Below the pieces are notes generated by a model. The model ran no database searches. It worked only from the letters and a program-made list of their open reading frames with translations, and was not told the origin of the DNA. Below, in pieces: positions 49,794 through 58,318 of a stretch of 64,000 nucleotides of DNA. The position numbers and the translations under genes are program-made. Source of the DNA: Pseudolabrys sp. (lineage in GTDB: Bacteria > Pseudomonadota > Alphaproteobacteria > Rhizobiales > Xanthobacteraceae); NCBI GenBank assembly GCA_029980465.1, contig JARYIJ010000001.1, positions 2,367,501 through 2,431,500 of the forward strand, given 5' to 3'. Each line of letters opens with the position of its first letter. Position 1 is the first letter of the stretch.

Positions 49794-50618
49794 TTACCGA
49801 CTTGTAGAAGCAGATTTTCTTGCCGCGGCGACGGTCGCTTGCAGCGACTTCAAATCAGTCGCGCCGGTAAACACATGCTTGCCGATCGCGAAGCCTGGCG
49901 TGCCGTTGATCCCCAGGCTCTGCGCGAGATTGATGTTCTGTTCGAGATGGTCGCTGATCTCGGGGGCCCGCATATCGGCTTTCAAACGGGCGAGATCGAG
50001 CCCAACTCGCTTGGCAACTTCCATAACCTTGCCCTCGTCGACATGTCCGCGGAGTTCATAGAGTGCGCGATGAAAGGCGACATATTTCCCTTGCTTATTG
50101 GCGGCGAGCGCCGCTTTTGCGGCAAGCAGCGAATCCGGTCCGAGAATCGGAAACTCCTTGTAGACGATGCGCAACTGCGGATCGGCAGCCTCGACCTGCG
50201 TCATGACCGGCGACATGCTTTTGCAATATGGACAGTTGTAGTCGAAGAACTCGACAAGCGTGACATCTCCGTTCGGGTTGCCGCTTACCGGGTCGTTGGG
50301 ATCGTGGAAGACTTGGTCCGCGTGCGATTTGAGAGCGACCTGTGCCTGCTTTGCCGTCTGCTCGCGCTGTAGGGCGTCGAGCCGATTGAGCGCCTCGCCG
50401 ATCACCTCCGGGTGCGCAAGCAAGTAATCGTGCAGGCGCTGCTCGAATTCTTCCTTGGACATGCCGGTATTTGGTTCGGCGGCAGAGGCTTGATTGAAGC
50501 CGCGCCCCCACCGCAAGCCTGAGCCGAGGGGCGCTGCGCCAACCAGGACTAAAGCCAGCAGCACCAAGGTCCAGCGAGGGTGCCCCGGGTGCCTGGGCTC
50601 ATTTTTGGTTTCAGTCAT
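49794..50618 (-). CDS. DsbA-family thioredoxin-fold oxidoreductase
   Basis: 274 residues. N-terminal membrane anchor (WTLVLLALVLVGAAPLGSGL), a helical linker near 50-95, then a DsbA/BdbD-like thioredoxin domain: VEFFDYNCPYCKSMSPVM (CPYC active site near 140), the inserted helical domain and the cis-Pro region INGTPGFAIGKHVFTGATDL. Tethered periplasmic oxidase or isomerase. It is 24 bp upstream of ccdA on the same strand. Confidence 0.9.
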   Translation of the reverse strand: MTETKNEPRHPGHPRWTLVLLALVLVGAAPLGSGLRWGRGFNQASAAEPNTGMSKEEFEQRLHDYLLAHPEVIGEALNRLDALQREQTAKQAQVALKSHADQVFHDPNDPVSGNPNGDVTLVEFFDYNCPYCKSMSPVMTQVEAADPQLRIVYKEFPILGPDSLLAAKAALAANKQGKYVAFHRALYELRGHVDEGKVMEVAKRVGLDLARLKADMRAPEISDHLEQNINLAQSLGINGTPGFAIGKHVFTGATDLKSLQATVAAARKSASTSR

Positions 50619-50652
50619 TTGGGTCTCCTCTCAGCCGCCTATCTGCCTATCG

Positions 50653-51345
50653 CTAAAACCATGACTTCAACCGATCCCACAGGGTCGGCGCTGGATTGGG
50701 ATGTTTATTGAAGTCGTTGACCAGTGCATTGACGAAGATGACGAGGTTGCTCGGCTCGAATTTCAGACCATGGAAGTTCGCTCGCCAGCGGCCTTCCTTG
50801 TCGATCACATGCGTCACGATGCCGTGCGTCTGATACCCATCCTCGGTCTTGTCGAAGCGATGACCGAATTGCTCGGCGAGTTTACGCGTTTCATCCTCCG
50901 CCTGATCGCGTTTGGTGGTCAGGAATATCCAGTTGGCCGGATCAAGCCCGTGCGCCTTGCCGTAATCGGTGAGCACGTCGCCGCGATCCCGCGTGGGATC
51001 GGTGGTGACGGTGATGAACTCGACTTGCTGCTTCATCGGCGATTGGTTGACCAAGCTCTGGATCTCGGCGATCCGCTCGGCATGCAGCGGACATACGTCC
51101 GGGCAATGCGTGTAGATGAAATGCAGCACGACAACCTTGCCACGGAAGTCGGCGAGGCTGACTGAACGGCTGCCTGCATCCTGCAAGGTAAAGTCCGGTG
51201 CTGCCTTGTCGATCGGCTGGAAGTATTTCTCGCGGCTGCCGAGCTCGGTCTCAAGCTCGTGCAAAGAATGCGCAAACACGCCGGGTACCAAGACGAAGAC
51301 GCCCAGCGCGGCTGCCACAACCGCTTTGATGACAGCGCCTGTCAT
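50653..51345 (-). CDS. SCO1/SenC family copper chaperone
   Basis: 230 residues from ATG 51345. Signal/anchor KAVVAAALGVFVLVPGVFAH. The thioredoxin fold has the Cu-binding CPDVC (Cys81, Cys85) and the distal His in YQTHGIVTHVIDKEG (His174). SCO proteins load Cu into cytochrome oxidase CuA or act as thiol reductants. The ATG overlaps the stop of the upstream Met-rich gene (ATGA), so expression is coupled. Confidence 0.92.
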   Translation of the reverse strand: MTGAVIKAVVAAALGVFVLVPGVFAHSLHELETELGSREKYFQPIDKAAPDFTLQDAGSRSVSLADFRGKVVVLHFIYTHCPDVCPLHAERIAEIQSLVNQSPMKQQVEFITVTTDPTRDRGDVLTDYGKAHGLDPANWIFLTTKRDQAEDETRKLAEQFGHRFDKTEDGYQTHGIVTHVIDKEGRWRANFHGLKFEPSNLVIFVNALVNDFNKHPNPAPTLWDRLKSWF

Positions 51346-51596
51346 CCGTTTTTCTCCGGCGCAGGCGGCTTGTTCTCGCGCCATTGCTCGTTGGGCCTGC
51401 TTCGGCTCATCATGCCGCCGCAGTGATCCATCATCCCGTTCATCCGGTGCATCATCTTCATCATGCCCCCCATCATTTCCCCACCCATCATTGAGCCGTG
51501 CGTTTCGTGGTTGTCTTCAGCGTAAAGGGATGATGCGCTGATCGCGGTCGCGACCAGAATTGATGCGAATGTCAGCGCCGTCAGATATTTACTCAC
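51342..51596 (-). CDS. Small Met/His-rich periplasmic protein
   Basis: 84 residues. Signal peptide LTALTFASILVATAISASSL, then HGSMMGGEMMGGMMKMMHRM and NGMMDHCGGMMSRSR. About one third of the mature chain is Met/Gly/His plus one Cys, a pattern for Cu(I) binding. Directly coupled to the SCO gene, it may supply it with copper. Conserved only in composition; no named domain. Confidence 0.78.
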   Translation of the reverse strand: MSKYLTALTFASILVATAISASSLYAEDNHETHGSMMGGEMMGGMMKMMHRMNGMMDHCGGMMSRSRPNEQWRENKPPAPEKNG

Positions 51597-51638
51597 GGGA
51601 CTCTCTCCTCGGATCGTTTGATTGAGACTGTTTCAGCT

Positions 51639-52013
51639 CTATGACCTGGGTTTCCTCAGGCCATGATTGCAGCAGCTGGTCGCATCGGAAGCCACGCGAG
51701 GGGTGCTGGCAACGGCGGCGGATGTTGACATTCCCGCGTCCGCCGAATCGCGTGTTGCGGTTGGCTGGTCCTTTGTGGCTTTGCACATGCACACGCCGAA
51801 AGCACACATCAGCAGACATGGCAGCGTGCTGAGCAGAATGGGCGCAATCCCCGCAGCAACCAGCCAATTCCAGTTGAAGACAAGGCCGGCGATTATCAGA
51901 ACGGCAGCGAGGATCAGAAGCGCTCGCCGGTTGCCGAGGTAATGGCGGCCGGCGGATAATAAGTCCCGCATCAGCGATGCGTTCTGACGGTTCGTCGATT
52001 CGGTCAGGCTCAT
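51639..52013 (-). CDS. Cys-rich membrane protein of unknown function
   Basis: 124 residues. Two membrane helices, ALLILAAVLIIAGLVFNWNW and VAAGIAPILLSTLPCLLMCA, run into a cysteine cluster CLLMCAFGVCMCKA. The C-terminal tail ends TSCCNHGL, a second Cys/His site. The layout hints at a metal-binding inner-membrane protein. Similar proteins are found in copper clusters; no function is established. Confidence 0.7.
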   Translation of the reverse strand: MSLTESTNRQNASLMRDLLSAGRHYLGNRRALLILAAVLIIAGLVFNWNWLVAAGIAPILLSTLPCLLMCAFGVCMCKATKDQPTATRDSADAGMSTSAAVASTPRVASDATSCCNHGLRKPRS

Positions 52014-52029
52014 TGCTAATCTCCTTTTT

Positions 52030-52686
52030 TCATTTGATCAGCGCCTTCAGCCAGTGAATGCCGCGTGAGAGCAGATCAGGCGTGTCCTCCTGCTTTGCCC
52101 CGCTTGATTTGATCCCAACGACTTGCCCGTTCGGCTTGCCAGCCACTACCGTTTTCAACCGCTCGATGATCTCGGGTGCGTCCCATTCAGCTTGGCCGAG
52201 GGCGCGTCCGACTTCGTCGCCGGCACGATTGATGATGAGGGTGGTCGGAAGCCCTATAGCGCCGACGGCCCGAAGAACCTGACCGGACGTGTCGATATAT
52301 TTGGGGAGATGTTTCACGCCGATTCCAGCGTAAAACTTGCTGACGACGTCAATCCCGCCGCGATCGATCGAAACTGGCACCACCACGAAATCGGCGCCGC
52401 CCAGCGCCGCCTGCAGGCGATCAAGCGTTGGCATTTCGGCGCGACAGGGCACACACCAAGTGGCCCAGACGTTGAGTACGACAATCTTGCCTTTGAAATC
52501 GCTGAGACTGTGTGCCTGGCCCTGCGCATCCGCGAAACTGATCGCTGCCACTGGTTTCGGTCGCGGGTGCATGACGAAGCCTTTTGTTGCTTCTTGCGCG
52601 CCCATAACCCGCGTAGCTGAAGTTGCAATCGCCCCCACGAGCGCGGCGGCAGCAATGAGGTACGAGAGATTTCGTAGAGCCCGCAT
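52030..52686 (-). CDS. TlpA-family thiol-disulfide oxidoreductase
   Basis: 218 residues from ATG 52686 (a GTG one codon earlier is possible). Signal NLSYLIAAAALVGAIATSAT. The thioredoxin-like domain has VLNVWATWCVPCRAEMPTLD (CVPC near 80-83) and the cis-Pro loop AIGLPTTLIINRAGDEVGRA. A 35-residue tail follows. TlpA proteins keep cytochrome oxidase CuA cysteines and SCO reduced in rhizobia. The stop of the upstream gene overlaps the ATG (TGATG). Confidence 0.9.
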   Translation of the reverse strand: MRALRNLSYLIAAAALVGAIATSATRVMGAQEATKGFVMHPRPKPVAAISFADAQGQAHSLSDFKGKIVVLNVWATWCVPCRAEMPTLDRLQAALGGADFVVVPVSIDRGGIDVVSKFYAGIGVKHLPKYIDTSGQVLRAVGAIGLPTTLIINRAGDEVGRALGQAEWDAPEIIERLKTVVAGKPNGQVVGIKSSGAKQEDTPDLLSRGIHWLKALIK

Positions 52687-53276
52687 CACTGTTGGCGAAG
52701 CCTCTCAATAAGGGGCAAAATCGTCCGATCGAGCGCTTCCTGCGTCAGCGGCCCGATGTGCTTGTAGGCGATGCGGCCATCCTTCCCGACAACGAAGGTC
52801 TCCGGGACGCCGTAGACGCCCCAATCGATGCCGACGCGACCGTTTGTATCGGCGCCGGTGCGCATGTAGGGATCGCCAAATGTATTGAGCCAGCGCGCGG
52901 CATCATCGGGCCGGTCTTTGTAGTCGAGGCCGTGCACCGGCACGATGTTCTCTGCTTTCAACTTCAACAACAGCGGGTGCTCTTCGCGGCACGCCACGCA
53001 CCAGGAGGCAAACACATTGACGAGCGAGACCTCGCCGATGAGATCAGTGCTCGACAGGCCAAGAGTCCGCCCCTGGACAGGAGGAAGACTGAACTGCGGC
53101 ACCGATTTGCCGATCAGAACGGACGGGATATTGCGCGAATTTTGCGTGAGGCCCCACGCCAGTATCAGCGCAAGCACGATGAAGATCGAAACCGGAATCA
53201 GATAGTGCAGGCGCATGCGCGTCCTGGCCTGGCCGGCTCGTCGATCAGTTGCTGTCAAGGCTGTGTTAGCAATCAT
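52686..53276 (-). CDS. CcmG/DsbE-type thiol reductase
   Basis: 196 residues from ATG 53276. One membrane anchor (LIPVSIFIVLALILAWGLTQ), then the DsbE domain: IGKSVPQFSLPPVQGRTLGL, VNVFASWCVACREEHPLLLK (CVAC near 95-98) and YGVPETFVVGKDGRIAYKHI. This end is the CcmG hallmark (GVPETF). It reduces apocytochrome c before haem attachment. The next upstream gene encodes a c-type cytochrome. Confidence 0.92.
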   Translation of the reverse strand: MIANTALTATDRRAGQARTRMRLHYLIPVSIFIVLALILAWGLTQNSRNIPSVLIGKSVPQFSLPPVQGRTLGLSSTDLIGEVSLVNVFASWCVACREEHPLLLKLKAENIVPVHGLDYKDRPDDAARWLNTFGDPYMRTGADTNGRVGIDWGVYGVPETFVVGKDGRIAYKHIGPLTQEALDRTILPLIERLRQQ

Positions 53277-53313
53277 CACGGCTCTCTTCCATGGCGCCCA
53301 ATGTCCGACCCTC

Positions 53314-54018
53314 TCAGCACTTGCTTTGAACGAATGCGCTGATTTGCGCCGGATCGGAGAACACCAGCGATGCGCGATCGCCCTGCATCCCGCTCGGTGT
53401 CAGCACCGGCTTCCCGCCTTTCGGTCCGGTCGCACTCGAATCGACCTTGAGGCGCAGATTCATCTCCCAGAACGGTCGTTCGACACCGTCAGCGGTAACG
53501 ACGAAGAACGTGTTCCGGCAATAACGGACGGAAGCGACCTGTTCCTGAGGCCCCGCCCGATCGAGCGGCTCCGGCGCTTGTCCGCGCGCCATCTGCTCCG
53601 GGATCAAATCCTTCGCCACAACCGACTTGGCTCCGTCCGGCGCGAGAGCGAGTCGAAGAAACGCGATGAGGTCGCTGCGCGCCTTGTCGTCCTTGATGCC
53701 GCGGAAGGTCATGTAGTTGTCTTTGACGAAGGCTTCCGGATTGGCGACCCACGCATTCAAAGTCGTTTCATCCCAAATGAACGCCTGAGCCTTGAGGGCC
53801 TTCGAGTACCGCGGGAAGTCCTCCACCGATGCGGCCTTTTTCCCCCATAAGCCCGCCAGGCTGGGTCCGGTGAGGTGCAGCTGAGGTTCAAGGGAGTGGC
53901 AGACCACGCACGCCCGGTAGACCGTGGCACCGCGCTTCGGATCGCTCTCTGCCTTGGCGGGACTCAATGCCGCCGAAATCACGACGACGATGCCGGCGAG
54001 AAGGAATTTCGTGCTCAC
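53314..54018 (-). CDS. Class I c-type cytochrome with C-terminal extension
   Basis: 234 residues. Signal KFLLAGIVVVISAALSPAKA. Haem site RACVVCHSL (CxxCH near 36-40); GPSLAGLWGKKAASVEDFPR and the axial Met loop DNYMTFRGIKDDKARSDLIA give a cyt c_550-like fold to about 130. The remaining 100 residues, VASVRYCRNTFFVVTADGVE and FWEMNLRLKVDSS, are an added domain with two Cys. It is a periplasmic electron carrier; the extension is unusual. Confidence 0.88.
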   Translation of the reverse strand: MSTKFLLAGIVVVISAALSPAKAESDPKRGATVYRACVVCHSLEPQLHLTGPSLAGLWGKKAASVEDFPRYSKALKAQAFIWDETTLNAWVANPEAFVKDNYMTFRGIKDDKARSDLIAFLRLALAPDGAKSVVAKDLIPEQMARGQAPEPLDRAGPQEQVASVRYCRNTFFVVTADGVERPFWEMNLRLKVDSSATGPKGGKPVLTPSGMQGDRASLVFSDPAQISAFVQSKC

Positions 54019-54042
54019 GACGGCTCTCCGTTCATGTGATCG

Positions 54043-54486
54043 TCATTCGGTGGCGTAGACTTTGGGTCGCATGCCGTCCTTCGTGACTGCGTAGATCGTG
54101 AACGGCCCGTCCTTGTGGCCGGTCATGCCCGGCGATCCCGACGGCATGCCGGGAAGGGTGATGCCGGCGATGGCCGGGCGCTCCGACAAGAGCTTCCGGA
54201 TCGTGTTCACCGGCACGTGACCGTCGACCACGTAGCCGTCCACGAACATCGTGTGGCAGCCCTGGAATTGTTCGGGCACGCCTGCCTTGCTGCTGATCTC
54301 GGCGAGGTCATTAGTCGGCTTCACATCGACCGCGAAGCCGTTCCGCCGAAGGTATGCGGCGTAGCCCTCGCAACAGCTGCATTGCGGATTCTTGTACAGC
54401 GTCGCTCGGATCGGCTCAGCCATCGCCGGCAGCGGCAACGCCAGCGTCGTGAGTACGACTGCAAGGCAGAAACGTCGTCGGTTCAT
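54043..54486 (-). CDS. DUF411 metal-binding protein
   Basis: 147 residues from ATG 54486; GAAGGAG upstream. Signal (CLAVVLTTLALPLPAMAEPI). DUF411 pattern: ATLYKNPQCSCCEGYAAYLR (CSCC site), NGFAVDVKPTNDLAEISSKA, GCHTMFVDGYVVDGHVPVNT, ITLPGMPSGSPGMTG. Thioredoxin-like fold, found with copper resistance operons (CopG-like). Metal binding is inferred from the conserved Cys/Met residues. Confidence 0.92.
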   Translation of the reverse strand: MNRRRFCLAVVLTTLALPLPAMAEPIRATLYKNPQCSCCEGYAAYLRRNGFAVDVKPTNDLAEISSKAGVPEQFQGCHTMFVDGYVVDGHVPVNTIRKLLSERPAIAGITLPGMPSGSPGMTGHKDGPFTIYAVTKDGMRPKVYATE

Positions 54487-54511
54487 TTCAGTTCTCCTTC
54501 GGTACACTTGG

Positions 54512-55939
54512 TCAGGCAACGCGCAGCACCGTCATCATTCCGGAAACCTGGTGATCCGTGACGTGACAATGCAGCATCCAGTCGCCAGGGTTGTTGGCGA
54601 CAAAAGCGATATCGGCAGATTGTTTTGGCGGTATGAGAATGGTGTCGGCCCATTGCCGATGGGGCACCGGCGAGCCGTTCCGAGTCAGCACCTGGAAGCT
54701 GTAGCCGTGCAGATGCATCGGGTGCCACCAAGCCGTCTCATTGCGCAGCGTGAGCACGTAGGTGCGTCCAAGCTGCAGCGTTAGCAAGGGCGGCATGCCG
54801 GCGTGCCCGTCGCCGGTCATCGACTTGCCGTTGATGGCCCAGCTCGCGCGGTGCGACATGCCGTGCATGCCGCCCATTCCCATCATGCCGCCGCCGCCCA
54901 TCATGCCGCCTTGCAACGTCAGAACGTGGTGTTCGGCTGAGGTGAGGTCCGGCTCTGTCAGCGGATTACGCGGCAAGCTCACGGGCGCGTCCAATGGATG
55001 CGCGCGAACGGATGGCTTGTCGTCGTAGGCGAGCTGCGTCAACCAGTAGGCAAGACCATCATAGAAGTCGTCGGTCACGTGGTAGCGGCGGCCAGGCTCT
55101 CCCCGCATGTCGATGATCAGATCAACGCGCATCGCTGGGCCGAGCAAGATGCGACCACTCCCCGGTTGATGCGGCTCGCAAGGCTGTCCATCGATCGCGA
55201 CGACCCACGGCTTATGTCCGTCGAAACGCAACGCCATGATGCGCGCGAGCGCGCAGTTGGCGAGACGAAGGCGGATGCGCTCGCCGGCGCGAACGGCAAC
55301 CTCATTCGACAGTGCGCCGTTTATCGTGACGGTGTTGCCGACGCGGCCGGACATGGCCGCTTCCATGGCATTGCCGAAGCCGCCGAAGATCTGGCCCTCC
55401 GAATCGAGCCGCCAATCCGAAAGCATCCAAAGAATGTCGCGATCGACGGCGACAGGACTAGCCTCTTCCACAATGAGGGCGCCGGCGAGGCCACGGCCGA
55501 GCTGCCGCAGGCTGTCTGCATGCGGGTGGTACCAAAAGGTGCCGGCATCAGGCGGCGTGAATTCGTATGTGAATGTTTCGCCTGGCTTGATCGGCGGCTG
55601 CGTGAGTCCGGGAACGCCATCCATGGCGTTCGACAATCGAATGCCGTGCCAGTGTACCGTCGTTTCTTCGTCGAGCTTGTTTTCGACGACGATCCGCACT
55701 GGTTCGCCTTGGCGCACGCGGATTTCGGGACCTGGAATTCGCCCGTTGTAATTCCAGACGTTCGTTTCGAGATTTTGCTCGCCGACGAGCGGCCAGCGTC
55801 CGGGAGAGGCGGCCAAGTTTATGTCGGCCGGCGATTGTGCCGACTGCGCAGTGCGCGGAAGCGCGAGGCTGGCAGCGAGGCCGATGCCGCCGACCACAAA
55901 TGCACGGCGCGTGGCCGCGGGTTCGACAATTTGAGACAT
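54512..55939 (-). CDS. Multicopper oxidase (CueO/CopA-like, Tat-exported)
   Basis: 475 residues. Tat-type leader TRRAFVVGGIGLAASLALPR. Copper sites: TVHWHGIRL, FWYHPHADSL, WWHPMHLHGYSF and HCHVTDHQVSGMM, giving all T1, T2 and T3 ligands with an axial Met. A Met-rich loop LQGGMMGGGGMMGMGGMHGM (near 360-380) lies before the last domain, as in Cu(I) oxidases. Start ATG 55939 is chosen for the Tat leader. It likely oxidises Cu(I) in the periplasm. Confidence 0.94.
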   Translation of the reverse strand: MSQIVEPAATRRAFVVGGIGLAASLALPRTAQSAQSPADINLAASPGRWPLVGEQNLETNVWNYNGRIPGPEIRVRQGEPVRIVVENKLDEETTVHWHGIRLSNAMDGVPGLTQPPIKPGETFTYEFTPPDAGTFWYHPHADSLRQLGRGLAGALIVEEASPVAVDRDILWMLSDWRLDSEGQIFGGFGNAMEAAMSGRVGNTVTINGALSNEVAVRAGERIRLRLANCALARIMALRFDGHKPWVVAIDGQPCEPHQPGSGRILLGPAMRVDLIIDMRGEPGRRYHVTDDFYDGLAYWLTQLAYDDKPSVRAHPLDAPVSLPRNPLTEPDLTSAEHHVLTLQGGMMGGGGMMGMGGMHGMSHRASWAINGKSMTGDGHAGMPPLLTLQLGRTYVLTLRNETAWWHPMHLHGYSFQVLTRNGSPVPHRQWADTILIPPKQSADIAFVANNPGDWMLHCHVTDHQVSGMMTVLRVA

Positions 55940-56063
55940 TTCATCCGTCTTTTGCTTGCGGAGCGCGATGCGCACTGGAATTGCACATACGCACGCGCGA
56001 ATCGTGAGCGAGGCCCGCCAGGAATGGCGGCACACCGACACAGCGTCGCTTAAGCGACGGTCG

Positions 56064-56408
56064 TCAGCTCAGGACGGAAGATCTTGGGGGATATGGATCG
56101 GGAGCGAAGACATGGCCCGTTCCAGTCGACTCCGCGACAGGCCTCACAACTTCAGCGGTCACGGGATTGAACGCAGGCGCAATCGGCGCCACAGCCATCA
56201 TGCTGCAGAATGAAAATGCACATGCTGCCGGAGTCATGCCCTTTTCGCTTCCCGCACAGCCATCGCACTTTCCGTGCATTGGCATGTCAGCGGTCATTGC
56301 CGCAGCCGTCATATCCGCCTGGACAGCTTGGACACGCATTGTCAACGCCGTGGCAAGAGCCACGGAGAGGACCAATACGAACAATCGGCGTGCGGTGTCG
56401 CGCCACAT
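56064..56408 (-). CDS. Small Met/Cys-rich secreted protein (DUF2946-like)
   Basis: 114 residues from ATG 56408. Leader RRLFVLVLSVALATALTMRV, then MTAAAMTADMPMHGKCDGCA, GSEKGMTPAACAFSFCSMMA. The CDGC...C...C set with Met/His resembles DUF2946-type copper-linked proteins. The C-terminal part is Pro/Val-rich. The 125-bp gap to the oxidase gene downstream could hold a promoter. Confidence 0.72.
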   Translation of the reverse strand: MWRDTARRLFVLVLSVALATALTMRVQAVQADMTAAAMTADMPMHGKCDGCAGSEKGMTPAACAFSFCSMMAVAPIAPAFNPVTAEVVRPVAESTGTGHVFAPDPYPPRSSVLS

Positions 56409-56568
56409 GATCGTACATGTTAGCAGTTCGCAGCACCCCGTTCCAGGGCAAAACCCAGATTGTTCGTTGCACTGTCGTGCGGAACTCGCGTCATCAATCA
56501 CGTTTTCGTCAACCGGAGCTCACGGCGTGTCCGATTGATGCTCCAGTCCAGCTCTGGGTTCGAATCAT

Positions 56569-56697
56569 CTATCCCCGAGAGAACAGATATTTTACGAGCG
56601 CGGCGATACCGAGAATGACAAGGACAAGGATTAGCAGACCGATCAGGCCCATTCCCCATCCCATTCCGCCCATCATACCGCTCATATCGTTCATCAT
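56569..56697 (-). CDS. 42-residue Met-rich membrane microprotein
   Basis: MMNDMSGMMGGMGWGMGLIG leads directly into one membrane helix, LLILVLVILGIAALVKYLF, and ends SRG. Nine of the first 16 residues or so are Met/Gly; such peptides recur beside copper oxidases and efflux genes in proteobacteria. A GAGAGGG stretch precedes the start; the ATG at 56694 is an alternative. Bases 56698-56877 between it and nuoN hold nothing I recognise. Confidence 0.72.
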   Translation of the reverse strand: MMNDMSGMMGGMGWGMGLIGLLILVLVILGIAALVKYLFSRG

Positions 56698-56877
56698 GGG
56701 GAGCCCTCTCTTTTTTCAAATTGGCTCAGTAATCGGACCAGATGCCTTGCCCAGATTTTTGTCGACGGTGATGTGCTGCCAGCCAACCCAGGGATCCGTA
56801 GGATTGAGTCGGATGATTAGGCTGAGTAAACGGAAAGATATGCCCGGCGCGCAATCATCCCGCGAGCAGCCATATTC

Positions 56878-58317
56878 TCACTGCAGCAGGCTGGCTCCGA
56901 TTTCGGCCAAACGAGTACCGAGACCCGGCACGATTCCAAGGATGACCGTTCCCATCGTGCAAAGGCCGACAGCCCAATTGTAGCCTTTATGGTGAGCGAC
57001 TGCCTGCCTGGGCCCACTTTCTCGGAAGTACATGTCTGCAATCACCAGCGCGTAGTAATAGAGTGCGACCGCCATATTGATCGCGGCGATAACCGCTAGC
57101 CATGTAAACCCGCCATCGATCGCCGCGGTCAATAGAAACACTTTGCCGGCAAATCCAGCGAGCGGTGGAATGCCGGCGAGCGACAGAAGCGCGAGGGTCA
57201 GTGCCGCCGTCGACCAGGGGGCGTGCCGGGCGAGGCCGCGGACAGCCTCGAAATCGTCGCGGCCCGTGGTGCGCTCGATCTGCGCAACGACCGCGAAACC
57301 GGCCAGGTTCATGAAAAGATAAGCGAGGAGATAATAGCCGACCGCCCGCAGCGCACCCGGTGAGCGTTCTGCGACCGCCACAGCCATCAGCACGTAGCCG
57401 GCTTGGGCGATGCTCGAATAGGCAAGCAGGCGCTTCAGGCTCGATTGCCGCAGCGCCACGAGATTACCAAAGGTCATGCTGATGGCAGCCATAATCGCCA
57501 GCACGAGTGGCCAAGCCGATATCCCGTTCGGCATGGCCTCAAGCAGCAATCGAAGCAAACCGCCAAACGCGGCGATCTTCGGAACCACCGATACAAAGCC
57601 AGACACCGGCGCGCTCGCGCCCTGGAATGCGTCGGGTGCCCACAGATGGAACGGCACCATTGTCATTTCGAAGCCATAGCCGATCAGGACAAGGCCGAGC
57701 GCCAATGCAACCCATGCCGCATCAGCGCCAGCGAGCGCCGCGCCAATCGCGCGCAGATTGAGACTGCCGGTAAGTCCGAACAGAAAAGTGAGGCCATACG
57801 CCATGACGGCCAGGGCTGCCGCGCCGTAGATGAAATACTTCAGTGCGGCCTCCTGTGCGCGCTTATCACTACGCACAAGCGCCACCAGGACATAGGATGG
57901 GAAGCTTGCCATCTGCAGAAACAGCACGATCAGCGCGAGATCAGTGGCCGCCGCAAGACCCATGCCGCCCGCGGTCGCGAACAAAACCGCGACTGGTGCA
58001 TGCGGCTCTTGCTGGGTGTTGTGGAAATGCGAGCTCAGCACCAATATGGTAATGGCGGCGCCAAGCTCGATGACCAATTGATAGAAGGCGCGAAACGGAT
58101 CGACTGCGTAGGTACCGCAGAATGCCTCCTGCGGGGTCGTGATCAGCATCGGCGCGGTCAGCGCGGCCGCAGCCAACAAACCGGCAAGCGAAACGAAAAC
58201 TGGTATTCGCCGCCAACGTCCCCACACCCATCCGGCAACGGGAACGAGAACGAGCGCGAGTCCTGCGATAATCATCTCGGGCACGACCGCCCACAGATCC
58301 ATGCAGTCGGCCGACAT
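56878..58317 (-). CDS. Complex I subunit NuoN-like
   Basis: 479 residues, about 14 membrane helices. Antiporter-like core: EAALKYFIYGAAALAVMAYG, YGFEMTMVPFHLWAPDAFQG, ASAPVSGFVSVVPKIAAFGG and LKRLLAYSSIAQAGYVLMAV. At the place of the usual TM5 Glu, the sequence is FLQMASFPSYVL, so Gln replaces Glu. The start ATG 58317 lies 1 bp after the nuoM stop. It is the last gene of the A-H-J-K-L-M-N operon. Confidence 0.9.
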   Translation of the reverse strand: MSADCMDLWAVVPEMIIAGLALVLVPVAGWVWGRWRRIPVFVSLAGLLAAAALTAPMLITTPQEAFCGTYAVDPFRAFYQLVIELGAAITILVLSSHFHNTQQEPHAPVAVLFATAGGMGLAAATDLALIVLFLQMASFPSYVLVALVRSDKRAQEAALKYFIYGAAALAVMAYGLTFLFGLTGSLNLRAIGAALAGADAAWVALALGLVLIGYGFEMTMVPFHLWAPDAFQGASAPVSGFVSVVPKIAAFGGLLRLLLEAMPNGISAWPLVLAIMAAISMTFGNLVALRQSSLKRLLAYSSIAQAGYVLMAVAVAERSPGALRAVGYYLLAYLFMNLAGFAVVAQIERTTGRDDFEAVRGLARHAPWSTAALTLALLSLAGIPPLAGFAGKVFLLTAAIDGGFTWLAVIAAINMAVALYYYALVIADMYFRESGPRQAVAHHKGYNWAVGLCTMGTVILGIVPGLGTRLAEIGASLLQ

Positions 58318-58318
58318 C

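Noticed and set aside
56698..56877. Protein-like frame after the nuoN stop (LNPTDPWVGWQHITVDKN)
   Set aside because: Looks protein-like and follows nuoN in frame after its TGA, but has no start codon and no recognised family. Possibly a decayed gene; not enough support.
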